A stretch of 64,000 bases of DNA from Rhodopseudomonas palustris. Its GTDB lineage: Bacteria > Pseudomonadota > Alphaproteobacteria > Rhizobiales > Xanthobacteraceae. Numbering within the stretch: the stretch's first letter is position 1; each line of letters begins with the position of its first letter. Shown piece by piece: positions 18,463 to 27,388 of this stretch. The notes below the pieces were generated by a model. That model searched no databases. It worked only from the letters and a program-made list of their open reading frames with translations, and was not told the DNA's origin. A program made the position numbers and the translations under genes. The stretch spans positions 110,304-174,303 of the forward strand of contig NZ_QYYD01000012.1 of assembly GCF_003591005.1 (NCBI RefSeq). The letters are read 5' to 3'.

Positions 18463-18896
18463 GATTAATGGTGGCGGCAATGATTTTAAAGGCATCCCGA
18501 TGTTGCTGCGCGGCCGTCAGTGCGGCCTTATCTCTCATACCCATCTCAGTCGCTTGCGCCGGAGGTTGGGAGCAATCCAGAGACTGGTACATCGAGCTTA
18601 AAAGAGCCGCGAAGTACGCGAGGATCGCGATCACGGGGATAGCTGATCTGAACCGCATCGACACAGAGCAGGCGACGGCCGGGAAACAGCTCCAGGCGGC
18701 GTTGCAATTGCCGCTTCCGGATAAAGATAAGGCCGTGTGCAGCGCCGCGGCTAAGGCGGTGGTCGACTTCATCGCAGCCGGCAAAGCTGGCAATATGACG
18801 GGTGGCCCCGCGAGCTACGAACGCCAATACGCCCGATGGGATGCGCTCTCAGTAGATTGCCTCAAGGGTATTCAACGGCTCGGCACCGGTGGCTAG
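18459..18896 (+). CDS. Hypothetical exported protein, 145 aa
   Basis: Starts with GTG 18459 overlapping the lipoprotein stop as GTGA. The first 34 residues form a signal peptide (ILKASRCCCAAVSAALSLIP, then SVACAGG). The mature part is helical with several Cys (about residues 93 and 134) and has no recognised family. Together with the upstream lipoprotein it forms a two-gene operon of envelope proteins in the accessory patch. The following 390 bases up to the tRNA hold no convincing gene. Confidence 0.55.
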   Translation: MRLMVAAMILKASRCCCAAVSAALSLIPISVACAGGWEQSRDWYIELKRAAKYARIAITGIADLNRIDTEQATAGKQLQAALQLPLPDKDKAVCSAAAKAVVDFIAAGKAGNMTGGPASYERQYARWDALSVDCLKGIQRLGTGG

Positions 18897-19285
18897 GCCG
18901 CGTTGCCAGTTCCGATTTCAAGGCGCCGCTCAGTCGCGCGGCTAACCCTTTGTTCGCCACCAATTTAAGAGTTCGAACCGGGAAGCCATTTCCCAGTTCG
19001 CCGCTGGCCTCATTGATTTATCTGGGTTTTCCGGAATGGCGCCCGACGACGTCGGTGGCACAACTGCCATTTGATCTTTCGCACCGATTACCAGCGCCGC
19101 CACCCGCCAGATCGTCTCTAAGCTATTGCAACTTCGAACGAAATCCCGCGTCGTCCCGGCTTGTCCCGCCTCATAGCCCCGGTGCCATCTGATCTTGCGG
19201 GTTACATTCCGCGTGCGAACCTGCGCGGCCCACCGATAGCGCGTCAAACCACGTCAAGATTGAAAGCCGGAAGCACCGGAAAACG

Positions 19286-19375
19286 TGGCGGAGAGGGGGG
19301 GATTCGAACCCCCGATAGGCTTGCACCTATGCCGCATTTCGAGTGCGGTACAATCAACCACTCTGCCACCTCTCC
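19286..19375 (-). tRNA. tRNA-Ser (anticodon CGA)
   Basis: Class II tRNA on the minus strand. The acceptor stem GGAGAGG (19375-19369) pairs with 19290-19296, the discriminator is G at 19289, and the CCA end is encoded at 19288-19286. The anticodon loop CTCGAAA gives anticodon CGA, with a long variable arm and TTCGAAT in the T loop. It sits at the edge of the lower-GC accessory patch, the kind of place where islands integrate, although no duplicated tRNA end was found. Confidence 0.96.
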
Positions 19376-19570
19376 GCGGCGCCGGGACCGGGCCTTGCGG
19401 CCCGTTGTGGTCGGCGCTGTTCTTAAGGGAGCCGCGCCGGATTCACAAGCGGGGCAATCGGGCTTCGCCATAAAACTGTCGGCCTGGGCCGGCGGTTGCC
19501 GCGTTGGCCGCCAGCCGAGGAGGTGGCGCCTTGCCGCCCCCGTGCCAACGATCATAAGCCGAGCCCGTCG

Positions 19571-20704
19571 TCAGTCGTCCTTGTCCTTGCGGTCCTTTTC
19601 CTTGTCCTTATCCTTGGACTTGTCCTTCTTGGCCTTGTCTTTCGGCTTGCGGTTGGTGAACCGGGCGTTGCCTAGGCCGGTGCCGATGGTCAGGACACCC
19701 CAGCGGGTGAATTCCTGCATGAACGGCACTTCGCTGAGGCCCTGCGCGACGCCGTCATTGTGCATCAGGATCGCGGTATCATGATCTCCGATGGTCGGGA
19801 TGCCCTCGACCAGGCTGCGCGGCAGGTGGAATTTGCTGCTCTCCCAGTTGCCCGGCAGGTTCTGGGCGCCCTTCTCGATGGTGCCGTCGTCGTTGATCAC
19901 GCCGGGACACGAGATGCCGATGAACGGTGCCAGCTTGAAGCCTTCCTTCTCGGCATCGGCGAGCAGGTCTTTCAGCATCTTGGTCAGGCGCTTGACGGCG
20001 CCCTCGCGGGTCGGCTCGTCATCGGCGTGGCGCCACAGATCGGACTTCCAGACAGACGCCTTGGACAGGTCCTTGGCCTTCTTCCATCCGGTCTCGACCA
20101 CGCCGCAGCGAATGTTGGAGCCGCCGATATCGACCGCCAGGATGCTGTCGTGGCCTTCGAAGATCCAGGACGGCGCCAGATGCAGGCAGCCGATCAGGCC
20201 GGCTTCGTCCGGATGGTGCCGGATCGGCACCAGATCGATGTTGAAACCTTCGGACTTGAGCAAGAGGTCGCAGCGGGCAATCGCCAGTTCGCCGACCCGG
20301 CTCTGGCGGAAACCGCCCCCCACCACGATGCACTCGGTGCCGGCCCATGACTTGGTCTTCAGGAAGCGCCGCGTCACATAGGCCAGCTCCTGAGCAAATT
20401 CCTCGATCGCGCCGTGCACCAGCGCGGCGGCCGCGACATCGTCGCCGACCAGCAACTCGTCGAGCGTGCTCTTGCTGATTTCCTTGGTGTCTTTCTTGCC
20501 GAGCGGATCGTCGCCGTTCTTCTTCAGCGGTTTGCGCGAAGCGTCCAGGATGCGCTGGAATGCGCCCTTGGAGGCGCGGTCGCCGAGGAAACCTTCATCG
20601 TCCTTGAGCTCGATGTTGTAGGTGTCGATGTCCACCGACGGCAGCCGGGGAGAGCCATGCGCAGCAATGCCGGCGGTTGTGGTGGTCAGCGTGTCCTCAG
20701 CCAT
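19571..20704 (-). CDS. ROK-type sugar kinase-like protein with apparently permuted domain order
   Basis: A 377-residue protein of the actin-like ATPase/ROK kinase type, but with motifs in unusual order. What is normally the C-terminal half comes first: the helix GDDVAAAALVHGAIEEFA (residues 88-104), IVVGGG (126-131) and HHPDEAGLIG (163-172). The normal N-terminal half follows: phosphate-1 loop AVDIGGSNIRCGVV (190-203), ISCPGVINDDGTI (264-276), putative catalytic Asp309 in GDHDTA, and IGTGLGNA (340-347). The zinc motif (CxCGxxxC) of many ROK kinases is absent. The tail, residues 353-377, is almost only Lys and Asp. The substrate is unknown. Divergent from rplU. Confidence 0.8.
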   Translation of the reverse strand: MAEDTLTTTTAGIAAHGSPRLPSVDIDTYNIELKDDEGFLGDRASKGAFQRILDASRKPLKKNGDDPLGKKDTKEISKSTLDELLVGDDVAAAALVHGAIEEFAQELAYVTRRFLKTKSWAGTECIVVGGGFRQSRVGELAIARCDLLLKSEGFNIDLVPIRHHPDEAGLIGCLHLAPSWIFEGHDSILAVDIGGSNIRCGVVETGWKKAKDLSKASVWKSDLWRHADDEPTREGAVKRLTKMLKDLLADAEKEGFKLAPFIGISCPGVINDDGTIEKGAQNLPGNWESSKFHLPRSLVEGIPTIGDHDTAILMHNDGVAQGLSEVPFMQEFTRWGVLTIGTGLGNARFTNRKPKDKAKKDKSKDKDKEKDRKDKDD

Positions 20705-20824
20705 TCGTATTTCCCCGTGTGAAGCCGCCTGACAACGGCGACGGAACCGGTTGGTTGCACCGCGCTCGGGATATCGCGGCTTCGGCTTGTGTCTGACGGG
20801 ATTCGAGTTTTTGCCGTTTTCGGC

Positions 20825-20852
20825 TTGACGGGCGAGGACCCGCCGCTATAAG
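20825..20852 (+). promoter_or_regulatory. Sigma-70-type promoter for rplU-rpmA
   Basis: TTGACG at 20825-20830 and TATAAG at 20847-20852 are separated by 16 bases, about 180 bases upstream of rplU and on its strand. It is the best-matching housekeeping promoter seen in the 330-base intergenic region between the ROK-like gene and rplU, which otherwise contains no gene. Confidence 0.65.
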
Positions 20853-21034
20853 TCGAGCACCCGGCGTGGGCAGGTCCTGCGCCGAATTGCTTTGTGCGCC
20901 CGTGCCGAAGCCCCCTAAGAGGGCGTGGCCTTTCGCATCAAAATGGCGGCTCTCGCGGTCGCTACCCACAACGACTGACCAAAAAGCCGGCCCGGCTCGA
21001 CCGAGGCTGGGATCGAACACGAAGGATGAAAACG

Positions 21035-21421
21035 ATGTTCGCAGTCATCAAAACCGGCGGCCGGCAGTACCGCGTCGTTCCGGAAGATGTGCTCGAAGTA
21101 GGCAAGATCGAAGGCGAAGTCGGCAGCATCGTGCAGCTCGGCGAAGTGCTGGTGCTGGGCGGTGACACGCCGATGCTCGGGGCTCCCACCGTGGCCGGCG
21201 CCACCGTCGCGGCCGAGGTGCTGGACCACAAGCGCGGCCCGAAGGTGATCTCCTTCAAGAAGCGCCGCCGCAAGAATTCGAAGCGCAAGCGCGGCTACCG
21301 CGACGAGATCACGGTGCTCCGCATCACCGAGATCCTCGCGGACAACGCCAAGCCCACGGTCGGTCCGCGGCCGAAGCGCGCCAAGGCCGAAGCGGCTCCC
21401 GCAGCCGACGCCGCCGAATAA
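21035..21421 (+). CDS. rplU: 50S ribosomal protein L21
   Basis: A 128-residue bL21, an early 23S-rRNA-binding protein of the large subunit. Starts MFAVIKTGGRQYRV at ATG 21035 behind a GAAGGA site; an ATG at 21026 would overlap that site. The core bL21 fold (GGRQYRV, LGGDTPMLGAP, KKRRRKNSKRKRG) is followed by an Ala/Lys-rich extension of about 25 residues common in alphaproteobacteria. Followed by rpmA. Confidence 0.98.
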   Translation: MFAVIKTGGRQYRVVPEDVLEVGKIEGEVGSIVQLGEVLVLGGDTPMLGAPTVAGATVAAEVLDHKRGPKVISFKKRRRKNSKRKRGYRDEITVLRITEILADNAKPTVGPRPKRAKAEAAPAADAAE

Positions 21422-21508
21422 GCGGCGACGCGCGGCAGACGTGTCAAATCAGTGGATGATTCCGTCGCGGAAATCGTCTAGGTAGAATTCGGATTTTGGA
21501 GACGAGCC

Positions 21509-21778
21509 ATGGCTCACAAAAAAGCAGGCGGTTCATCGCGCAACGGTCGTGATTCTGCGGGCAAGCGCCTCGGGATCAAGGCCTATGGTGGCGAGCACGT
21601 GATTCCCGGCAACATCATCGCGCGTCAGCGCGGCACCACCTGGCACCCCGGCCTCAACGTCGGCATGGGCACGGACCACACCTTGTTCGCCAAGGTGGAA
21701 GGCCGCGTCGAATTCCGCGCCAAAGCCAACGGCCGCACCTTCGTATCGGTTCTCCCGATTGCGCAGGCGGCCGAATAG
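21509..21778 (+). CDS. rpmA: 50S ribosomal protein L27
   Basis: An 89-residue bL27, located near the peptidyl-transferase centre. The start [20 protein letters not shown] and the [20 protein letters not shown] segment are diagnostic. It lies 87 bases after rplU in the conserved rplU-rpmA-obgE neighbourhood, with two hairpins downstream. Confidence 0.98.
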   Translation: MAHKKAGGSSRNGRDSAGKRLGIKAYGGEHVIPGNIIARQRGTTWHPGLNVGMGTDHTLFAKVEGRVEFRAKANGRTFVSVLPIAQAAE

Positions 21779-21797
21779 ACGGTGGACAAACAAGTGT

Positions 21798-21870
21798 CCG
21801 CCGGGTCCTGACAAACCGGCGGAGCACAAAAGGGCTCCAGGGGAGGCGGGACAACCGACCTCCCCTTTCG
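21798..21870 (+). terminator. Two hairpins ending the rplU-rpmA transcript
   Basis: The first stem is CCGCCGG with CCGGCGG (about 21798-21823). The second is AGGGGAGG with CCTCCCCT (about 21839-21866), followed by TTCGTTT. The second, with its T-rich tail, looks like the functional intrinsic terminator. Confidence 0.7.
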
Positions 21871-21907
21871 TTTGCGTCCAATTTGTTTGATGCATCAGGA
21901 GCCCGCG

Positions 21908-22504
21908 ATGTTGCAGGAAATCCCGACACCCACACCCTTGTTGCGCGAGGCAAGACCTTGCGTCCTCGAGACCGAGCGGCTGACGCTGCGCAAGCCGGCT
22001 CTCGCGGACGTCAAGGCCATCGCTTGCCTCGCCAATGATCGCCGGGTCGCCGAGATGACCCGCCGGCTGCCGCATCCCTATACGCGCGACGACGCTGCAC
22101 GCTTCGTCACCTCGCTGGGCCAGGACCACGAGACGGTTTTCCTGATCGAAGCCGATTTCGAGCCGGTCGGCATGGTTGGCGTCGATTGGCGCAACCGCGA
22201 GGCGCCGGAGCTCGGCTACTGGCTCGGCATCGAGCACTGGGGCAACGGCTACGCCACCGAGGCGGCGCGGGCGGTGATCGACTTCACCTTCGAGGAATAC
22301 GCGGTCAAGCAGATGATCTCCGCCGCGCGGGTGATCAATCCGGCGTCGCGCAACGTGCTGGAGAAGTGCGGCTTCCAGTGGACCGGCGTCGAACTGCACC
22401 GGATGGAAGCGATCGGCTCGTCGACGCCGGTCGACTGCTTTCGCCTGACGCGCGGCGTGTGGTCGTCGCTGAAGAGCTGGGGCAAGACCCGGCGGAGCCG
22501 CTGA
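21908..22504 (+). CDS. GNAT family N-acetyltransferase (RimJ/RimL-like)
   Basis: A 198-residue acetyltransferase. Start ATG 21908 has an AGGAG ribosome site 6 bases upstream. The motif LETERLTLRKPALADVKAI opens the fold, and ELGYWLGIEHWGNGYATEAARA carries the acetyl-CoA pyrophosphate loop (GNGYATEA). This subgroup acetylates protein N-termini or small amines; the target here is unknown. This GNAT sits between rpmA and obgE in many Rhizobiales. Confidence 0.87.
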   Translation: MLQEIPTPTPLLREARPCVLETERLTLRKPALADVKAIACLANDRRVAEMTRRLPHPYTRDDAARFVTSLGQDHETVFLIEADFEPVGMVGVDWRNREAPELGYWLGIEHWGNGYATEAARAVIDFTFEEYAVKQMISAARVINPASRNVLEKCGFQWTGVELHRMEAIGSSTPVDCFRLTRGVWSSLKSWGKTRRSR

Positions 22505-22607
22505 CGCCGGACGGCTTGCACGATCTTTCGACACGGCCGGATGTCCCGGCCGTTTGGTCGTCTGACGCTGCTCGGCCGCCGCGCTTCTCGGCGCTGGCTT
22601 CGTTCGT

Positions 22608-23534
22608 TCAGACCTCCGCCTCTGCAGACTTGGCGATGCCGGCGGCACGATCGCGCAGCGCCAGATACAAGCCGGCGCCAATGATCACCACGCTGCCGAT
22701 CACCGTCGGCAGCGTCGGCACGTCGCCGAACACCAGCCAGCCGAACGAGGCGGCGAAAATGATCATCGTGTACTGATACGGCACCACCACGCTCGCCGGC
22801 GCGAGGCTGAGCGAGCGGTTGACGCAGAGCAGCGCCATCGCCGAGACGATGCCGGCGAGGCCGAACCACAGCCAATCGACCGGCGCCGGCGTCATCCAGC
22901 CGGACGGCGCCATCAGCAGCGCGCCAAGCAGCGCGGTGCCGACGAATTGCTGTGACGCCAGCACCATCGCGGGCGTGCGATGCAAAAATCGCGTGATCAG
23001 CAGCAGCGCCGCGAACAGCATGCTGGCCAGGATCGCGATTAGTGCCGGCCAGGTGATGGTCTGCGGCGACGGCTGCAGCGCGATCAGCACGCCGCCGAAG
23101 CCGATCACGATCACCACCGCCCGCGCCCGGTCGATCCGCTCGCCGAGAAACAGCGCGGCGCCGACCGAAACGAACAGTGCCGACGCCAGATAGAAGGTGA
23201 TGACGTCGACCAGCGGCAGATAAATTGTGGCGATGAAGAACGCCGCGACTTCGCAGGCCGCGATCAGCGTCCGCAGCAGTTGCAGGCCCGGCCGCTCCAG
23301 TTGCCGGAACGCCGCGCGCTGCCGCCAGATCAGCGGCGCCAGCACGATCAGGCCGGCGATCGCGCGCAGCAGCAGCAGCTCGCCGACCGGATAGGTCGCC
23401 ACCACCTTCTTGCCGAGCGCATCGCCGAACGAGAACGCCAGCATCGCCAGCAGCATCAACACGATGCCGGCGCCGTGCGCGCCGTGATCATCGGGGCCGG
23501 TGGACAATTTGCGGAGCAGCCCCATATCGATCAT
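22608..23534 (-). CDS. DMT/EamA family transporter
   Basis: A 308-residue inner-membrane protein with ten predicted helices in two EamA repeats, of the drug/metabolite transporter superfamily. Examples are ALIAILASMLFAALLLITRF at mid-protein and VVPYQYTMIIFAASFGWLVF with FGDVPTLPTVIGSVVIIGAG near the end, the usual EamA C-terminal signature. Substrate unknown. Encoded opposite to its neighbours. Confidence 0.88.
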   Translation of the reverse strand: MIDMGLLRKLSTGPDDHGAHGAGIVLMLLAMLAFSFGDALGKKVVATYPVGELLLLRAIAGLIVLAPLIWRQRAAFRQLERPGLQLLRTLIAACEVAAFFIATIYLPLVDVITFYLASALFVSVGAALFLGERIDRARAVVIVIGFGGVLIALQPSPQTITWPALIAILASMLFAALLLITRFLHRTPAMVLASQQFVGTALLGALLMAPSGWMTPAPVDWLWFGLAGIVSAMALLCVNRSLSLAPASVVVPYQYTMIIFAASFGWLVFGDVPTLPTVIGSVVIIGAGLYLALRDRAAGIAKSAEAEV

Positions 23535-23634
23535 GCACCCTTCGCGCCCGGCAGCGGCCGGCGCCCGCGCTTATCGCCCGGCGCTTTGTGTGGGCGCAAG
23601 GCCGGCGGCGGGCGGTTCGGCGGACAGCGAATAG

Positions 23635-24747
<1,113 letters not shown>

Positions 24748-24961
24748 GTAGCTGCGCTGCTCGGCTGGGCGGTACAGACGTTTGCACGCGTCACGCCGGT
24801 CTTGTGCCGGGCCAGGCGAACTTAAGACGCGCAGGTCAATCAATCGCCGCCTATTTGCGCGGCGGAACCGAATCCCGAACTACCACTTTTCTCCAGGATC
24901 AATGTAGATCGACGGCCTTGAAACACAGGTCGGAGACAAGAAGGTATTCGTAGGTGGGGCG

Positions 24962-26137
24962 ATGAAGGCCGACCGCAATCTCAGTGCCGGCCGTGCGATT
25001 GTCGCCATTCCCGCACATAACGAGTCACAGCGCATCCGCCGCTGCCTGGCCGCACTGGCCACGCAGCGCGACGAAGCCGGCGCTCCGGTCCGCGCCGGCG
25101 CATTCGAAATCCTGGTCTTCGCCAATAATTCCACCGACGCCACCGCGGACGTCGCGCGCGAGTTCGCCGCTCTGGTGCCGCATCCGGTCGTGGTGATCGA
25201 GGCACAGCTGCCGCCGGATCAGCTCTCCGCCGGCCGCGCCCGCAAGCAGGCGATGGATCTTGCCGCGGCACGCCTCGTCGAGCACGGCGACGGCGACGGC
25301 TTGATCCTCACCACCGACGCCGACAGCTGCGTGTCGCCGACCTGGTTTGCCGCGACGATGCGGGAGATGCAGCGCGGCGTCGATTGCGTCGCCGGCTATA
25401 TTGATGCCGAGCCGCTCGAAATCGTTGGACTCGGCAGCGCATTCCTGGCCCGCGGCCGGCTGGAAGATACGTATTTGCGTCTGCTCGCCGAGATTGACGC
25501 GCGCTGCGATCCGCGCCCGCACGATCCGTGGCCGAACCACCGGGTATCATCCGGCGCGAGCCTGGCGCTGACGCTGGCTTCCTATCAGGCGATCGGCGGT
25601 CTGCCGCCGCGTCGGGTCGGGGAAGACTCTGCGCTGACCGCTGCGCTGGAGCGCGCCGGCTTCAAAGTCCGCCACTCGATGGCAGTCTCGGTGCTGACCT
25701 CGTGCCGGCTCGACGGCCGCGCCCAGGGCGGCGCGGCGGATACGATGCGGCTGCGGCATCAGCAGACCGACGCGCCGTGCGACGACGATCTCGAGCCTGC
25801 GCTGCAGGCGACGCGGCGATCGATCTATCGCGGCCACCTGCGCCGCCTGCTGGCAGCAGAGCCGGCGCACCGCGAATTGCCGCGTGGCTGGCAAGGGTCG
25901 AGGGACATCGTGCGGCTGCTGTCGCAGCCCGGGCTCGTGTTCGAGGAAGCCTGGCAGCGAATCTGTCGTGACAGCCCCGCCCTGCAGCGCGGCGCCCCGC
26001 TGCGACCGTCCGATCTGCCGCGCCAGATCGCAATTGCTCAGATGATTCTGCGCCAGCTTCGGCTTCGGGTCAGTGCGCCGACAGCCGCTCCAACCGGTAC
26101 ACGTCGTCCTTCAAAATGGCTCGAACCGGCAGCCTAG
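24962..26137 (+). CDS. Glycosyltransferase family 2 protein
   Basis: A 391-residue GT-A fold glycosyltransferase, soluble with no obvious membrane helices. It opens RAIVAIPAHNESQRIRRCL (nucleotide-sugar-binding strand) and has the DxD-like TTDADSCVSP around residues 114-123. HRVSSGASLALTLASYQAIGGLP is the typical acceptor-side GG motif and GEDSAL the ED catalytic region. Start ATG 24962 has GGTGGGGCG upstream. It is convergent with, and overlaps by 68 bases, the methyltransferase gene that ends at 26070. With the NodS-like, PIG-L and ACAD genes it forms a cassette of unknown product. Confidence 0.85.
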   Translation: MKADRNLSAGRAIVAIPAHNESQRIRRCLAALATQRDEAGAPVRAGAFEILVFANNSTDATADVAREFAALVPHPVVVIEAQLPPDQLSAGRARKQAMDLAAARLVEHGDGDGLILTTDADSCVSPTWFAATMREMQRGVDCVAGYIDAEPLEIVGLGSAFLARGRLEDTYLRLLAEIDARCDPRPHDPWPNHRVSSGASLALTLASYQAIGGLPPRRVGEDSALTAALERAGFKVRHSMAVSVLTSCRLDGRAQGGAADTMRLRHQQTDAPCDDDLEPALQATRRSIYRGHLRRLLAAEPAHRELPRGWQGSRDIVRLLSQPGLVFEEAWQRICRDSPALQRGAPLRPSDLPRQIAIAQMILRQLRLRVSAPTAAPTGTRRPSKWLEPAA

Positions 26138-26651
26138 CTGCCACCGCCTCGAAGAACTGATTGCTCGCCTCGAGCCCGGTGAGCGGATAGTCAGTTTCGC
26201 CGAGCCAGTGGCACAAAATGATCTCGCCATCCGGCCGCAGCGCTTCATTGCACTGCTGCGCCACGCGCGCCAGATCCGGCGCCGCGAAGTAGTACAACAC
26301 TTCCGACAGCACGATCAGATCGAACCGCCCGACTGGAAACTGCTGCGGCAAAGTTGCGACTTCAAACGTCACGTTGTCGGGCACCGCTTGCTGGCGCGCA
26401 GCCTCGATTGCGGTCGGTGACGCATCGATCGCGAGCAGCTGGTCACAGCGCGGCGCGAGCTGGGCCGTCAACACACCGATCGAGCAACCGACTTCCAGGG
26501 CCGATGCGAACCGCGAGCGGCCGAGTGCCGCAATGGTCGACTGATATTTCTCGCGTTCGTAGTCGCTGCTGCGAAACCGCCACGGATCGATGTCCGCACG
26601 ATATTTCTGCTCGAAGTAATCCGCCGCGATCGTCTCGGTCCGGCGGCTCAT
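26070..26651 (-). CDS. Class I SAM-dependent methyltransferase, NodS-like
   Basis: A 193-residue AdoMet-dependent methyltransferase. Motif I is ALEVGCSIGVLTAQLA (around residues 51-66), the acidic post-I residue is in LLAIDASPTAIE, and FDLIVLSEVLYYF is motif II. The N-terminus YFEQKYRADIDPWRFRSSDYEREKY is characteristic of the NodS-like family; true NodS N-methylates the deacetylated Nod-factor sugar. No other nod genes are nearby, so a nodulation role is not claimed. The start overlaps the PIG-L stop as ATGA. Confidence 0.87.
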   Translation of the reverse strand: MSRRTETIAADYFEQKYRADIDPWRFRSSDYEREKYQSTIAALGRSRFASALEVGCSIGVLTAQLAPRCDQLLAIDASPTAIEAARQQAVPDNVTFEVATLPQQFPVGRFDLIVLSEVLYYFAAPDLARVAQQCNEALRPDGEIILCHWLGETDYPLTGLEASNQFFEAVAARLPVRAILKDDVYRLERLSAH

Positions 26652-27388
26652 CGCGGGACCCTCAGATAGTGCTCATAACGGCCGACGAAGGGCGCCAGCG
26701 TCTGTTCGGTGAAGCGAAAGCCATCCGGATCGTCACCGATCAGATCGGTCATCTGCGAGGCGTGGGCGTCGATCGCCGCGCGCTTGCGGGCCTGCTGTGC
26801 CGAAATGTCGAGCCGCAGTCCCTCAGGCGCCGGCCGGTGCAGCGGCTCGGCGGGATCGAGATGCCAGCCCCAGATCGGAAACGCCCACAGCGTGATCTCC
26901 GGGTGCCGGCGGCACACCGCCTCGGCGATGCGCGCTGTCGCCTGGTGGTCGCAATGCGGATCGCCGTCCCAGGTGACCAGCAGCGATTTCGCCGCGGCAC
27001 GCGCGCAGACCGCCGCGATCGCATTGACGGCGGCATCGAACGGCGGGCCCTCTGTCGGCGCCTGGGTGTCGGGCAAGCCGAGGCGGTGGACGTGATCAGG
27101 CGGCAGCCCGAGCAGTGCGGCGGCTTGTTCGAGTTCGGCGCGACGCAGTTCGATCAGGCGTTGCCGCGGATAGCTGGGCGAATTCGGATGCGAAGCGCCG
27201 CCGTCGGTGATCAAGACGACCTCGACGCGCTGGCCGGCGTCGCAAGCCGCTGCAATCAAACCGCCGGCGCCGAGCGATTCATCATCGGGATGCGGCGACA
27301 GCACCACGCAGGGCTCGCCCGCGGTGATGTCGCTCAGCGCGCCGATCGGCAATCGGCGGATCGCGTCGAAATAGTCCGCGGCGCGCAA
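26648..27388 (-). CDS. PIG-L family deacetylase
   Basis: A 246-residue zinc-dependent LmbE/PIG-L N-acetylglucosaminyl deacetylase-type protein. The metal site PHPDDESLGAGG is near residues 32-43 and the second metal His in WDGDPHCDHQATARI. Start is TTG 27388, immediately after the ACAD-like stop (TGA-TTG), with a ribosome site GTAGGAGA inside the upstream gene. By family knowledge it removes acetyl from an N-acetylhexosamine-like substrate; the actual substrate is unknown. Coupled to the following methyltransferase. Confidence 0.87.
   Translation of the reverse strand: MRAADYFDAIRRLPIGALSDITAGEPCVVLSPHPDDESLGAGGLIAAACDAGQRVEVVLITDGGASHPNSPSYPRQRLIELRRAELEQAAALLGLPPDHVHRLGLPDTQAPTEGPPFDAAVNAIAAVCARAAAKSLLVTWDGDPHCDHQATARIAEAVCRRHPEITLWAFPIWGWHLDPAEPLHRPAPEGLRLDISAQQARKRAAIDAHASQMTDLIGDDPDGFRFTEQTLAPFVGRYEHYLRVPR

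Noticed and set aside
18897..19285. Short open frames between the exported orphan and tRNA-Ser
   Set aside because: No ribosome site, domain or conserved composition; treated as non-coding.
19286..19375. tRNA-Ser as an island attachment site with a duplicated 3' end
   Set aside because: I looked for a second copy of the tRNA 3' end through the 16-19 kb patch and saw none; no integrase is present.
26070..26651. Nodulation gene nodS
   Set aside because: The family matches NodS-like methyltransferases, but no nodABC, nod box or other symbiosis genes are in the window.
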